From: Lysinibacillus sp.
Lineage (GTDB): Bacteria; Bacillota; Bacilli; Bacillales_A; Planococcaceae
Assembly (NCBI GenBank): GCA_012735355.1
Contig: JAAYHP010000133.1
Location: 1-5,107, forward strand
Direction: 5' to 3'
DNA: 5,107 bases
The notes below the pieces were generated by a model that saw nothing but the letters and a program-made list of their open reading frames with translations, had not been told where the DNA came from and searched no databases. This document shows positions 1 through 4,827 of the stretch, piece by piece (position 1 is the first letter of the stretch; each line of letters starts with the position of its first letter). Made by a program: the position numbers and the translations under genes.

Positions 1-361
1 CTACTTCATTTAATGATTTTCCTACCACAATAACAGATAAATCATACGTACCGCTCATTAAATAAACGGATTGCACTTCATCGTAACGGTAAATTTTTTC
101 TGCTATTTCATCGAAGCCAACACCTTTTTTTGGAGTCACTTTGACATCGATCATTGCTCGCACGCCTGTATGTTCATCTACTTTTGTCCAATCAACCATT
201 GTAAAATATTTCACAATTACATTGTCAGATTCAAGTTTTTTCATAATGGCTTCTGTTTCTTCTGTGCTCAAATTTACAATTTTAGCAAGGTCCGCTACTT
301 GAATTCGTGCGTCCTTTTCTAATACCCCTAGTACTTCCAATTCCTTTTCTGTTAGTTTCAT
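1..361 (-). CDS. alaR: Lrp/AsnC family transcriptional regulator, probably AlaR (YugG); C-terminus cut by window edge
   Basis: About 120 codons are visible from the ATG at 361 down to the left edge; the family is usually 140-165 residues, so the last quarter is missing. The protein begins MKLTEKELEVLGVLEKDARI, the usual Lrp/AsnC N-terminal winged helix-turn-helix (roughly residues 3-60, with DLAKIVNLS and the second helix TEETEAIMKKLE). A RAM-type ligand-binding domain follows, recognised by the beta strand RAMIDVKV and by SGTYDLSVIVVG, the family's G-x-Y-D-L motif. Lrp/AsnC proteins bind amino acids as octamers and control nearby metabolic genes. In Bacillus subtilis the similar AlaR (YugG) sits just before the alanine aminotransferase gene alaT (yugH); that gene would lie outside this window, so the symbol is an inference. 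The purine-rich GGGGGT about 7 bases upstream is the likely ribosome binding site. A good sigma-A promoter precedes it. The family call is firm; the exact orthologue is moderately sure. Confidence 0.85.
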   Translation of the reverse strand, partial: MKLTEKELEVLGVLEKDARIQVADLAKIVNLSTEETEAIMKKLESDNVIVKYFTMVDWTKVDEHTGVRAMIDVKVTPKKGVGFDEIAEKIYRYDEVQSVYLMSGTYDLSVIVVGKSLNEV

Positions 362-396
362 GGATAGACCCCCATTAGTATGTGTAGTTTACTTTG

Positions 397-424
397 ATTG
401 TAGCACTCTGAAAGAGGAGTTCAA
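397..424 (-). promoter_or_regulatory. Sigma-A promoter of the Lrp/AsnC regulator gene
   Basis: Read on the minus strand, TTGAAC (complement of 419-424) and TACAAT (complement of 397-402) are 16 bp apart. A TG one base before the -10 box makes it an extended -10 promoter. The start of transcription would fall near 390, leaving a leader of about 29 bases before the ATG. This is a match to consensus, not a mapped start. Confidence 0.65.
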
Positions 425-510
425 GCGAAAACATGGGGTGATCAAGATTTTTTTCAGAAAAAGGAATTTTGATGTTTTTGAGGAATAGATATTGTTGGAG
501 GGGATTCGTT

Positions 511-909
511 TTGAAAAAAATTATTTTTCCATTGATATTTATAGTATTGATATTATCTGCATGTAGCATAATTTCAAGTTCATCTACTTATATATTAGGT
601 ATTGAAAAGTTAAATAAAGTTCCGAATAAAGTACAAGAACGGATTGACTTTAATGCAGATGCAAAACTTCAAATTTTGGAGACAGGAGGAAGCGTATCGT
701 ATATTGTTTATTTCTCCAATGGTGACGTAACCGCTTATATAGAGAAAGAAGAGGATAAATTAATCATTCATTTAGAGGAAACGAATCAGCAAGGAGAAGC
801 ATTAGAGCAACATGTATTTAAACTAACGAAGGATCATCCAGACATCGAATATATGGAAGTTCAAATTAATGGTAAACCAACACCATTTGATGTTAGCTCG
901 AGCGTTTAG
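511..909 (+). CDS. Small secreted lipoprotein of unknown function
   Basis: A 132-residue protein starting at TTG 511. This start is chosen because GGAGGGG (497-503) sits 7 bases before it and because the protein then begins with a classic lipoprotein signal: two lysines, a hydrophobic core (IIFPLIFIVLIL), and the lipobox LSAC with the lipidated cysteine at residue 18. The upstream ATG at 469 would add 14 residues in front of the signal and has no ribosome binding site. After cleavage about 115 residues would be anchored outside the membrane. The mature part is charged and rich in beta-strand-like stretches (SVSYIVYFSNGDVTAYIE, KLIIHLEETN), with no motif I recognise. It lies between the divergent Lrp-type regulator and a plus-strand membrane-protein gene 131 bp downstream. 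No terminator is visible after it, so some read-through is possible. Lipoprotein nature is well supported; function is unknown. Confidence 0.85.
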   Translation: MKKIIFPLIFIVLILSACSIISSSSTYILGIEKLNKVPNKVQERIDFNADAKLQILETGGSVSYIVYFSNGDVTAYIEKEEDKLIIHLEETNQQGEALEQHVFKLTKDHPDIEYMEVQINGKPTPFDVSSSV

Positions 910-933
910 TACTTCCTTATTATAGTGATTAAG

Positions 934-962
934 TTGAAAAGATACATTCCTCCCACTAAGAT
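934..962 (+). promoter_or_regulatory. Candidate sigma-A promoter for the 112-residue membrane protein
   Basis: TTGAAA (934-939) and TAAGAT (957-962) are separated by 17 bp. The -35 box matches consensus at 5 of 6 positions and the -10 box at 4 of 6. A start near 969 would give a leader of about 70 bases before ATG 1041. It suggests this gene is transcribed separately from the lipoprotein gene. Confidence 0.45.
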
Positions 963-1040
963 TCCAAACTTTTAGCTTATTAATGGCCAAACCCTTCGAC
1001 CCGAAAAAAGTAATAAGAATAAAGGGAAGGGGATAACAAT

Positions 1041-1379
1041 ATGCGAATGTTAGCGTCGGTAATTGGTATCGTTGCAGCAGTAGCAGGTATTGTGTTTTGG
1101 GGAATATTTTCCTTTGATAATCCGTATGCGCCGCCAGAGATGGGAGTCATCAAGAATTTATTCATTGCCATGGTTATTCCAGCAATCGTTGCACTCATTG
1201 CACAATTTGTTATCCGAAAGTGGTTGATGTTTGTCGCTTTTCTATTGACACTACCGATTAGCCTTTATCTTGCAATGACTCCAGGAATTTTCCGCTGGTT
1301 TGGAATCGTTGCAGTTGGTTATCTAATAAGCTTTGTACTATTGTTTTTTGAAGATCGTGGGACAAAGGCTTTAAGGTAA
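1041..1379 (+). CDS. Four-helix integral membrane protein of unknown function
   Basis: A 112-residue, strongly hydrophobic protein. Four membrane segments can be read: roughly residues 3-24 (SVIGIVAAVAGIVFWGIF), 36-57 (IKNLFIAMVIPAIVALIAQF), 60-78 (WLMFVAFLLTLPISLYLA) and 82-104 (FRWFGIVAVGYLISFVLLFF). Short basic or acidic loops separate them and the tail EDRGTKALR is charged. AAGGGG (1027-1032) lies 8 bases before the ATG, which supports this start. There is no transporter or enzyme motif that I recognise, and the size fits one of the many small uncharacterised membrane proteins of Bacillus-type bacteria. The last codons form the left arm of a terminator hairpin shared with the convergent exporter gene, whose stop codon begins 21 bases further on. 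That it is a real gene is well supported; a role cannot be given. Confidence 0.8.
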   Translation: MRMLASVIGIVAAVAGIVFWGIFSFDNPYAPPEMGVIKNLFIAMVIPAIVALIAQFVIRKWLMFVAFLLTLPISLYLAMTPGIFRWFGIVAVGYLISFVLLFFEDRGTKALR

Positions 1380-1392
1380 AGTCCCTTGTCCC
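1359..1392. terminator. Two-way hairpin terminator overlapping a gene end
   Basis: GGGACAAAGGCTTTA (1359-1373) pairs with TAAAGTCCCTTGTCCC (1377-1392), with one mismatch and one bulge around a 3-base loop. On the plus strand it is followed by ATTTTCATT. On the minus strand the run past the stem is also T-rich (complement of TTGTTTTTTGAA at 1341-1352). It lies between two convergent genes and includes the last codons and stop of the plus-strand gene. Confidence 0.75.
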
Positions 1393-1399
1393 ATTTTCA

Positions 1400-2002
1400 T
1401 TAAATCAAGCCTGTCAAAAGATAAATCGCTGTTCCCCAAATAAATAAAGCAGAGCATTTATTCACAACTATTAACACTCGTCCTGTCCGATCTAACCTTT
1501 TCATCCCAGCCCCCGCTAACACTAAACAAAAGAACCAAATCCAAGATACGAAAATGCAAGCAAAGGTAAATAACAATTGTTCAGATCCAACATATTTTAA
1601 AGCACTTGTCCCAATGACACCGACAATATCTAAAATCGCATGGGGATTTAATAAAGAGACGGATAAAGCAAAAATTATTTGCTTACGAGCAGGCAATGGT
1701 TGATGGGTTTCACTTAGTGTCGGCTCGCTTCTCCAAATTATATATCCCATATATAGTAAAAAGATAACGCCAACAGCCATCAGCCCTATACGCAACATTT
1801 CAAACTGTAACACAATCATCGATAACCCAAATACAGCAAAAATGATTAACATCGTATCGCACATGGCAGCTGTAATCGTTGCAGGGAGTGCACGGAATAG
1901 CTTTGGTTGAACAGCACCTTGCGAAAATATAAATACATTTTGAACGCCTAAAGGTAATATTAAGCCGAATGCTAAAATAATTCCGTGTATGAGCGGCTCC
2001 AA
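1400..2002 (-). CDS. yisU: LysE-family amino-acid exporter (YisU-like)
   Basis: A 200-residue membrane protein, the usual length of LysE/ArgO/RhtB exporters, which pump basic or other amino acids out of the cell. The N-terminal LPLGVQNVFIFSQGA matches the family's conserved GPQN-type first-helix motif. The central LLNPHAILDIVGVIGTSAL matches the NP-H-LD signature of the LysE branch. About six membrane helices can be read. The start is TTG 2002; GAGGGTG about 6 bases upstream supports it, and the next residues are EPLIHG. The gene is divergent from a MocR-type regulator, the same pairing as yisU/yisV in Bacillus subtilis, so that regulator probably controls it. A TACAAT box upstream (complement of 2025-2030) may be its -10 element, but no good -35 is seen. 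Transcription should end at the hairpin at 1359-1392. The family is sure; the substrate is not known from sequence. Confidence 0.9.
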   Translation of the reverse strand: MEPLIHGIILAFGLILPLGVQNVFIFSQGAVQPKLFRALPATITAAMCDTMLIIFAVFGLSMIVLQFEMLRIGLMAVGVIFLLYMGYIIWRSEPTLSETHQPLPARKQIIFALSVSLLNPHAILDIVGVIGTSALKYVGSEQLLFTFACIFVSWIWFFCLVLAGAGMKRLDRTGRVLIVVNKCSALFIWGTAIYLLTGLI

Positions 2003-2032
2003 TTCAACACCCTCTTTCCAATCCTATTGTAC

Positions 2033-2070
2033 TTTGTTACAAATAAAAGAAAACAACCATTTGAATGGTT
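2033..2070. promoter_or_regulatory. Divergent control region with two palindromes
   Basis: The 101-bp spacer between the exporter and the MocR gene carries a perfect 16-bp inverted repeat, AACCATT (2055-2061) and AATGGTT (2064-2070) with a 2-base centre. It also has an 11-bp palindrome, TTTGTTACAAA (2033-2043). The first could be an operator for the divergent regulator. It sits just upstream of TATACAT (2074-2080), a possible -10 for the plus-strand gene. Binding is inferred only from symmetry and position. Confidence 0.4.
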
Positions 2071-2103
2071 TTTTATACATCCAATTTGAAGAGGGGGATT
2101 ATT

Positions 2104-3522
2104 TTGGAGTGGAAACCGAGTCGACATTCGCATCTCACCTTACAGGAGCAAATCGTCGAATGGATACAAACCCGAATTGAAAGCGGAGATTGGACGGTTG
2201 GCACAAAGCTTCCCACGCAACGTCAACTCGCCGAACACTGGAATGTGAATCGAAGCATTGTTCAATTAGCCCTCGATGAATTAAAAGCGAACGGTTACCT
2301 TGAATCGAAAGTAGGTTCTGGAATATATGTAGCGGGTCACTCTTGGAATGTCTTTATGAACAGAGCCCAACCTAACTGGAAACATCATATTGAGTCGAGT
2401 ATTCATAAACCAAACTACCATACGATACAGCTGATCAATGAATACGAGCAATATGATGACATTATTCGCCTTGGCACTGGTGAATTATCTCCTGAATTAC
2501 TTCCGACGAAGCAATTGGTAGAGTCTCTGAAAAGTATTTCTTTAAACGCAAAAGATATTGGCTATTCATCGCCTCGTGGAAATGAACGGTTAAGAAAAGC
2601 TTTATGTGAATATTTGAAGAGACGAGGAATTCGGACGCAGCCGGAAAACATCTTAATCGTTTCAGGAGCACTTCAAGCGTTGCAATTAATTGCCCTCGGA
2701 TTATTAGAAGTGGGGTCTATAGTTTTCCATGAAGAACCATCTTATTTAAGTTCCGTACATCCTTTTTAATCCGCTGGAATGCGTATGGTTTCAGTGAATC
2801 GTGATGGGAAATTAGCGGAGAAATTAAAAGTAATGAAAAGAAAACGGCAATCCATTTTTTACTGCATTCCAACATTGCATAATCCGACAGGAACGAGTTA
2901 TTCAATGGAAGAAAAGGAACAATTATATGAAGTGTGTAAAGAGCTACAGACTCCGATTATAGAAGATGATGTGTATCATGAATTGTCTTTTCATTCACCT
3001 ACGCCACCGATAAAATCCTTCGATACTTCAGGACAAGTACTTTATATTGGAAGTGTTTCGAAAACTCTTAGTCCAGGGTTACGCATCGGATGGATTGTTG
3101 GGCCAACTTCAGTGATCGAGAGGCTTGCTGATATTAAAATGCAAACGGATTATGGCTCTAGTGCTTTTTCACAAGAAATTGTTGCCCATTGGTTTGAATC
3201 GGGTATATATGAAAAGCATTTAAAGCAGCTTCGTCATCAATTGAAAGAACGAGCTACATTTGTTGAAAATATATTAGAAAAATCCTTTAAGGACGTTGCT
3301 TCATGGAGTAAGTCAGAAGGAGGGTTTTATACTTGGTTAAGATTTCATCAACCTATTGTGAATAAAGCATTGTTTTTAAAGTTATTGAGTCAAAAAGTTT
3401 TAATTAATCCAGGTTATATTTACGTATCGAACGATTTACATCATATACGCCTTTCCTATGCGTATGCGACTTTTAATGAATTGGAAAAGGGATTAATGAT
3501 TTTAAGAGAACTTTGTCATTAA
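2104..3522 (+). pseudogene. yisV: MocR-type regulator (GntR HTH + aminotransferase domain, YisV-like), interrupted by one in-frame TAA
   Basis: The gene starts at TTG 2104, 6 bases after GAGGGGG (2091-2097), and would encode about 472 residues, the normal MocR length. Residues 11-76 form the GntR winged helix-turn-helix (GTKLPTQRQLAEHWNVNRS, then GYLESKVGSGIYV). A class I aminotransferase fold follows: GYSSPRGNERLRKAL, IVSGALQALQLIALGL, NPTG (Asn about 260), EDDVYHEL (Asp about 288, Tyr about 291), SVSKTLSPGLRIGW with the PLP-binding Lys about 320, and HIRLSYA with the carboxylate-binding Arg about 449. Codon 222 (2767-2769) is TAA, between SVHPF and SAGMRMVSV. The frame is the same before and after, so this is a point nonsense change, easily CAA to TAA. 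ATG 2779 has no ribosome binding site, so the second half is probably not made. The 221-residue product keeps the DNA-binding domain. Such regulators sense PLP or amino compounds; here the likely target is the divergent exporter. Confidence 0.88.
2767..2769 (+). other. Premature in-frame TAA codon in the MocR gene
   Basis: The TAA follows CAT CCT TTT and is followed in the same frame by TCC GCT GGA ATG CGT, which continue the aminotransferase domain. No insertion or deletion is needed to join the halves. A single C-to-T change in a CAA glutamine codon would explain it, though the ancestral residue is inferred. Confidence 0.85.
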
Positions 3523-3541
3523 TTAAATTGTGCGAAAGAAA

Positions 3542-3570
3542 CACCTTAGCCCAACTCACGGGCTAAGGTG
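3542..3570. terminator. Perfect 11-bp hairpin terminator between convergent genes
   Basis: CACCTTAGCCC (3542-3552) and GGGCTAAGGTG (3560-3570) pair perfectly around a 7-base loop. On the minus strand the stem is followed directly by TTTCTTT and begins 2 bases after the stop of the 47-residue gene. On the plus strand it follows the MocR gene by 19 bases with the weaker tail ATTTATGTT. It probably serves both, and best the minus strand. Confidence 0.85.
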
Positions 3571-3572
3571 AT

Positions 3573-3716
3573 TTATGTTCCTCGATGTTTTCTTACTTCT
3601 AGGGGAGGGTTATTGTGAATGACTTGGTTCAGCTCTTTGGAATACTCTTCTCTCTTGTTACTTCTTTTGTTTTCTTTTTTATCTTTTTTAAAGCTTGTCT
3701 TTTCTTTTTTGGCCAC
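3573..3716 (-). CDS. Small highly basic peptide, 47 residues, unknown function
   Basis: A GTG-start reading frame of 47 codons. It begins MAKKEKTSFKKDKKENKR and ends PPLEVRKHRGT. Roughly a third of the residues are Lys or Arg, there is no hydrophobic segment, and only the middle (EEYSKELNQVIHN) looks helical. It should therefore be a soluble, mostly disordered, strongly cationic protein that may bind nucleic acid or ribosomes; that is a guess from charge. Three things show that it is real: GGAGGTGA, nearly the full complement of the 16S tail, lies just upstream of the GTG (complement of 3721-3728); a perfect terminator starts 2 bases after its stop; and a terminator of the next gene upstream separates it from that unit. 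The long plus-strand frame over the same bases is rich in runs of Leu and Phe, as expected from the complement of Lys codons, and has no good start signal. No clear sigma-A promoter is seen. Confidence 0.75.
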   Translation of the reverse strand: MAKKEKTSFKKDKKENKRSNKREEYSKELNQVIHNNPPLEVRKHRGT

Positions 3717-3797
3717 GCTGTCACCTCCGAATAAAAATCAATTTTTCGAGTCGAACATAATGTGTGCAAAAAGAGTGGATTTATGCAAAATACAAAA

Positions 3798-3828
3798 GGA
3801 GCCGTTTCACAGTATTAGAAACGACTCC
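3798..3828 (-). terminator. Hairpin terminator of the 50-residue gene
   Basis: On the minus strand GGAGTCGTTTC (complement of 3818-3828) pairs with GAAACGGCTCC (complement of 3798-3808) around a 9-base loop. The only non-Watson-Crick pair is one G-U, and TTTTGTATTTT follows. On the plus strand the same pair becomes an A-C mismatch, so the element is best formed in minus-strand RNA. It lies 24 bases past the stop at 3853. Confidence 0.82.
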
Positions 3829-3852
3829 ATTTTATGTTTTATACACCCCAAA

Positions 3853-4005
3853 TTAAAAGTCCCTTTCCATTTCTAGTCTCGAATAAGCAAAATCGTAAGT
3901 AGTCTCTAACATATGATCAGGCATATGCACTAATTGTAGTGGCTCTACTCCGAAATACGTTACTAAGAAATGAACTATATTTTTGCGCTCCATATTTGTT
4001 AACAT
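3853..4005 (-). CDS. Small conserved-looking protein, 50 residues (BH0509-like or FbpA-like, tentative)
   Basis: The start is ATG 4005 because AAGGAGGGG (complement of 4012-4020) lies 6 bases upstream; the frame is open 10 codons further but without a ribosome binding site. The protein begins MLTNMERKNIVHFLVTYFGV and ends with a DMR-like acidic/basic tail (SRLEMERDF). The pattern, a basic helix ERKNIVHFL, an L-x-x-M-x-D turn (LVHMPDHMLE), then a Tyr-containing helix, resembles from memory the very small Bacillus proteins annotated as BH0509 family and, less closely, Fur-regulated FbpA proteins. I cannot confirm either. There is no membrane segment or signal, so it is cytosolic, possibly an adaptor or regulator by analogy with other proteins of this size. 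It has its own promoter region with a repeated palindrome and its own terminator, which says it is a stand-alone regulated unit. Confidence 0.78.
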   Translation of the reverse strand: MLTNMERKNIVHFLVTYFGVEPLQLVHMPDHMLETTYDFAYSRLEMERDF

Positions 4006-4020
4006 TTCCGACCCCTCCTT

Positions 4021-4066
4021 ATTGATATATAACAATTATATTCATTATACAACTGATATATAACAG
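4021..4066. promoter_or_regulatory. Paired operator-like repeats around the -10 box of the 50-residue gene
   Basis: The 12-mer TGATATATAACA occurs twice in the same orientation, at 4023-4034 and 4054-4065, with 31 bp from copy to copy, about three helical turns. Each copy is a near-palindrome of the form TG-W-TATATA-W-CA. The flanks extend the symmetry: ATTG...CAAT around the first (4021-4036) and CTG...CAG around the second (4053-4066). Between them, on the minus strand, are two TATAAT boxes (complements of 4044-4049 and 4035-4040). The 17 bp before the upstream box lead to TTTCAT, a poor -35. A repressor on these sites would cover the promoter and the start of transcription. Confidence 0.6.
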
Positions 4067-4164
4067 ATGAAAGCCCTATTTTAAAAAAATTTTAAAATTT
4101 GATGAAAATTTGTTTTTTAGTTGCGGATAATAAAAAGATGAATCGAAACAAAAGGGTGAGAAGC

Positions 4165-4572
4165 ATGGGTTTTTTACGTGGCGATGCTCACAAAATATAT
4201 AGACGGTTGAAGAAGAATCCCGAGACTATTCGTGAATCGAAATATTTAAAAGATTTGGAGGAAGTTCGGGAATTTTATAAGTCCATTGAAAGCGATGTGT
4301 TGCAATTAATTTATTATCGATTAATTAAGGAAACGAATGGTTCCGGCATGATTCCGATTTTCGTGTCGTCGATCCCTTTTTTATTTTTAATTTTTTCCCA
4401 ACATTTGCAACAGATATTGTTTCAAGAGGGTACGAGGAACTGGATGATTTTTATCGTTTGTTATATTACAGGCATTACCTTTGCCTTGTTTCTCCATTTT
4501 CGGGAGAAGGCGTGGGCATCTTCGCACATAGAGATCATTCAAGATATTTTGGAAGAGCGGAAGGGAAAGTGA
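4165..4572 (+). CDS. Protein with two membrane helices, unknown function
   Basis: A 135-residue protein from ATG 4165, chosen because AGGGTGA (4153-4159) lies 5 bases upstream; the earlier ATGs near 4099 have none. Residues 1-55 are soluble and charged (KIYRRLKKNPE, KYLKDLEEVREFYKSIESD), probably helical and cytosolic. Two membrane segments follow, about 64-86 (MIPIFVSSIPFLFLIF) and 94-112 (WMIFIVCYITGITFALFLHF), joined by a short polar loop (QHLQQILFQEGTRN). The C-terminus (SSHIEIIQDILEERKGK) is a short charged helix. With both ends rich in Lys and Arg, both are likely in the cytoplasm. I recognise no family; it could be a small stress or envelope-associated protein. It is divergent from the 50-residue gene with 159 bp between them. 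GATAAT at 4124-4129 might be its -10 box but lacks a good partner. Confidence 0.8.
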   Translation: MGFLRGDAHKIYRRLKKNPETIRESKYLKDLEEVREFYKSIESDVLQLIYYRLIKETNGSGMIPIFVSSIPFLFLIFSQHLQQILFQEGTRNWMIFIVCYITGITFALFLHFREKAWASSHIEIIQDILEERKGK

Positions 4573-4764
4573 GAGAAGTATTTGGCTAATTATCGACATT
4601 TCATTGCTCCTTGCATCGTTCAAAATCGCAAGCATATCCCAAGCCACGAAATAAAAGAGGAGAAAATATAATAACTCCATAAAAAATGGGCAACATTGTA
4701 ACAAATAGGAATAGAAAAAACCTATTAGCACACTATTTTTAGAAAACAAAAGGGGGTGTATCCC
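4573..4764. other. Non-coding spacer before the reductase leader
   Basis: These 192 bases hold no gene I can support. There is a TATAAT at 4667-4672 without a matching -35, a weak 6-bp inverted repeat (AATAGG 4704-4709 with CCTATT 4721-4726, 11-base loop), and no convincing terminator for the preceding gene. A long minus-strand frame crosses it but has no ribosome binding site and overlaps the preceding gene. The promoter of the reductase unit should be here, but I cannot place it. Confidence 0.5.
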
Positions 4765-4827
4765 ATGGGGTTTTTGGACAAACTATTCGGGAAACAAAGG
4801 AGGACAAGTCAGTGGCTGAAAAATTAA
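4765..4827 (+). CDS. 20-residue leader ORF overlapping the reductase start
   Basis: The frame starts at ATG 4765, 6 bases after AGGGGGTG (4751-4758), and encodes MGFLDKLFGKQRRTSQWLKN. It ends with TAA at 4825-4827, 15 bases inside the next gene, in a different frame. Codons 12 and 13 (AGG AGG) form the ribosome binding site of the reductase, so ribosomes reading the leader pass through that site. This layout fits translational coupling or a small attenuating peptide. MGFLDKLFGK is a common amphipathic N-terminus in Bacillus proteins, so it may instead be the remnant of a larger gene. Translation is plausible from the strong ribosome binding site but unproven. Confidence 0.5.
   Translation: MGFLDKLFGKQRRTSQWLKN

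Noticed and set aside
71..322. Plus-strand frame of 83 codons rich in Phe, Cys and His
   Set aside because: It is the antisense shadow of the Lrp/AsnC gene, with odd composition and no ribosome binding site.
441..473. Imperfect AT-rich palindrome (ATCAAGAT ... ATTTTGAT) upstream of the lipoprotein gene
   Set aside because: It has mismatches and low complexity; such repeats are common by chance in AT-rich spacers, so it is not called an operator.
2779..3522. Second half of the MocR gene as an independent aminotransferase gene
   Set aside because: It lacks a ribosome binding site, starts in the middle of the fold, and is in the same frame as the first half. It is better read as one gene with a premature stop.
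3619..3876. Plus-strand frame of 85 codons with Leu/Phe-rich start
   Set aside because: Its hydrophobic run is the complement of Lys codons in the small basic gene, it crosses two terminators, and it has no fitting start signal.
4124..4129. GATAAT as the -10 box of the 135-residue membrane protein gene
   Set aside because: The nearest -35-like sequence, TTGATG, is about 21 bp away, too far for a confident sigma-A promoter.
4387..4749. Minus-strand frame of 120 codons with membrane-like stretches
   Set aside because: It overlaps 186 bases of a supported plus-strand gene and has no ribosome binding site at its start or at the internal ATG near 4682. The part beyond the overlap could be a gene remnant, but nothing positive supports it.
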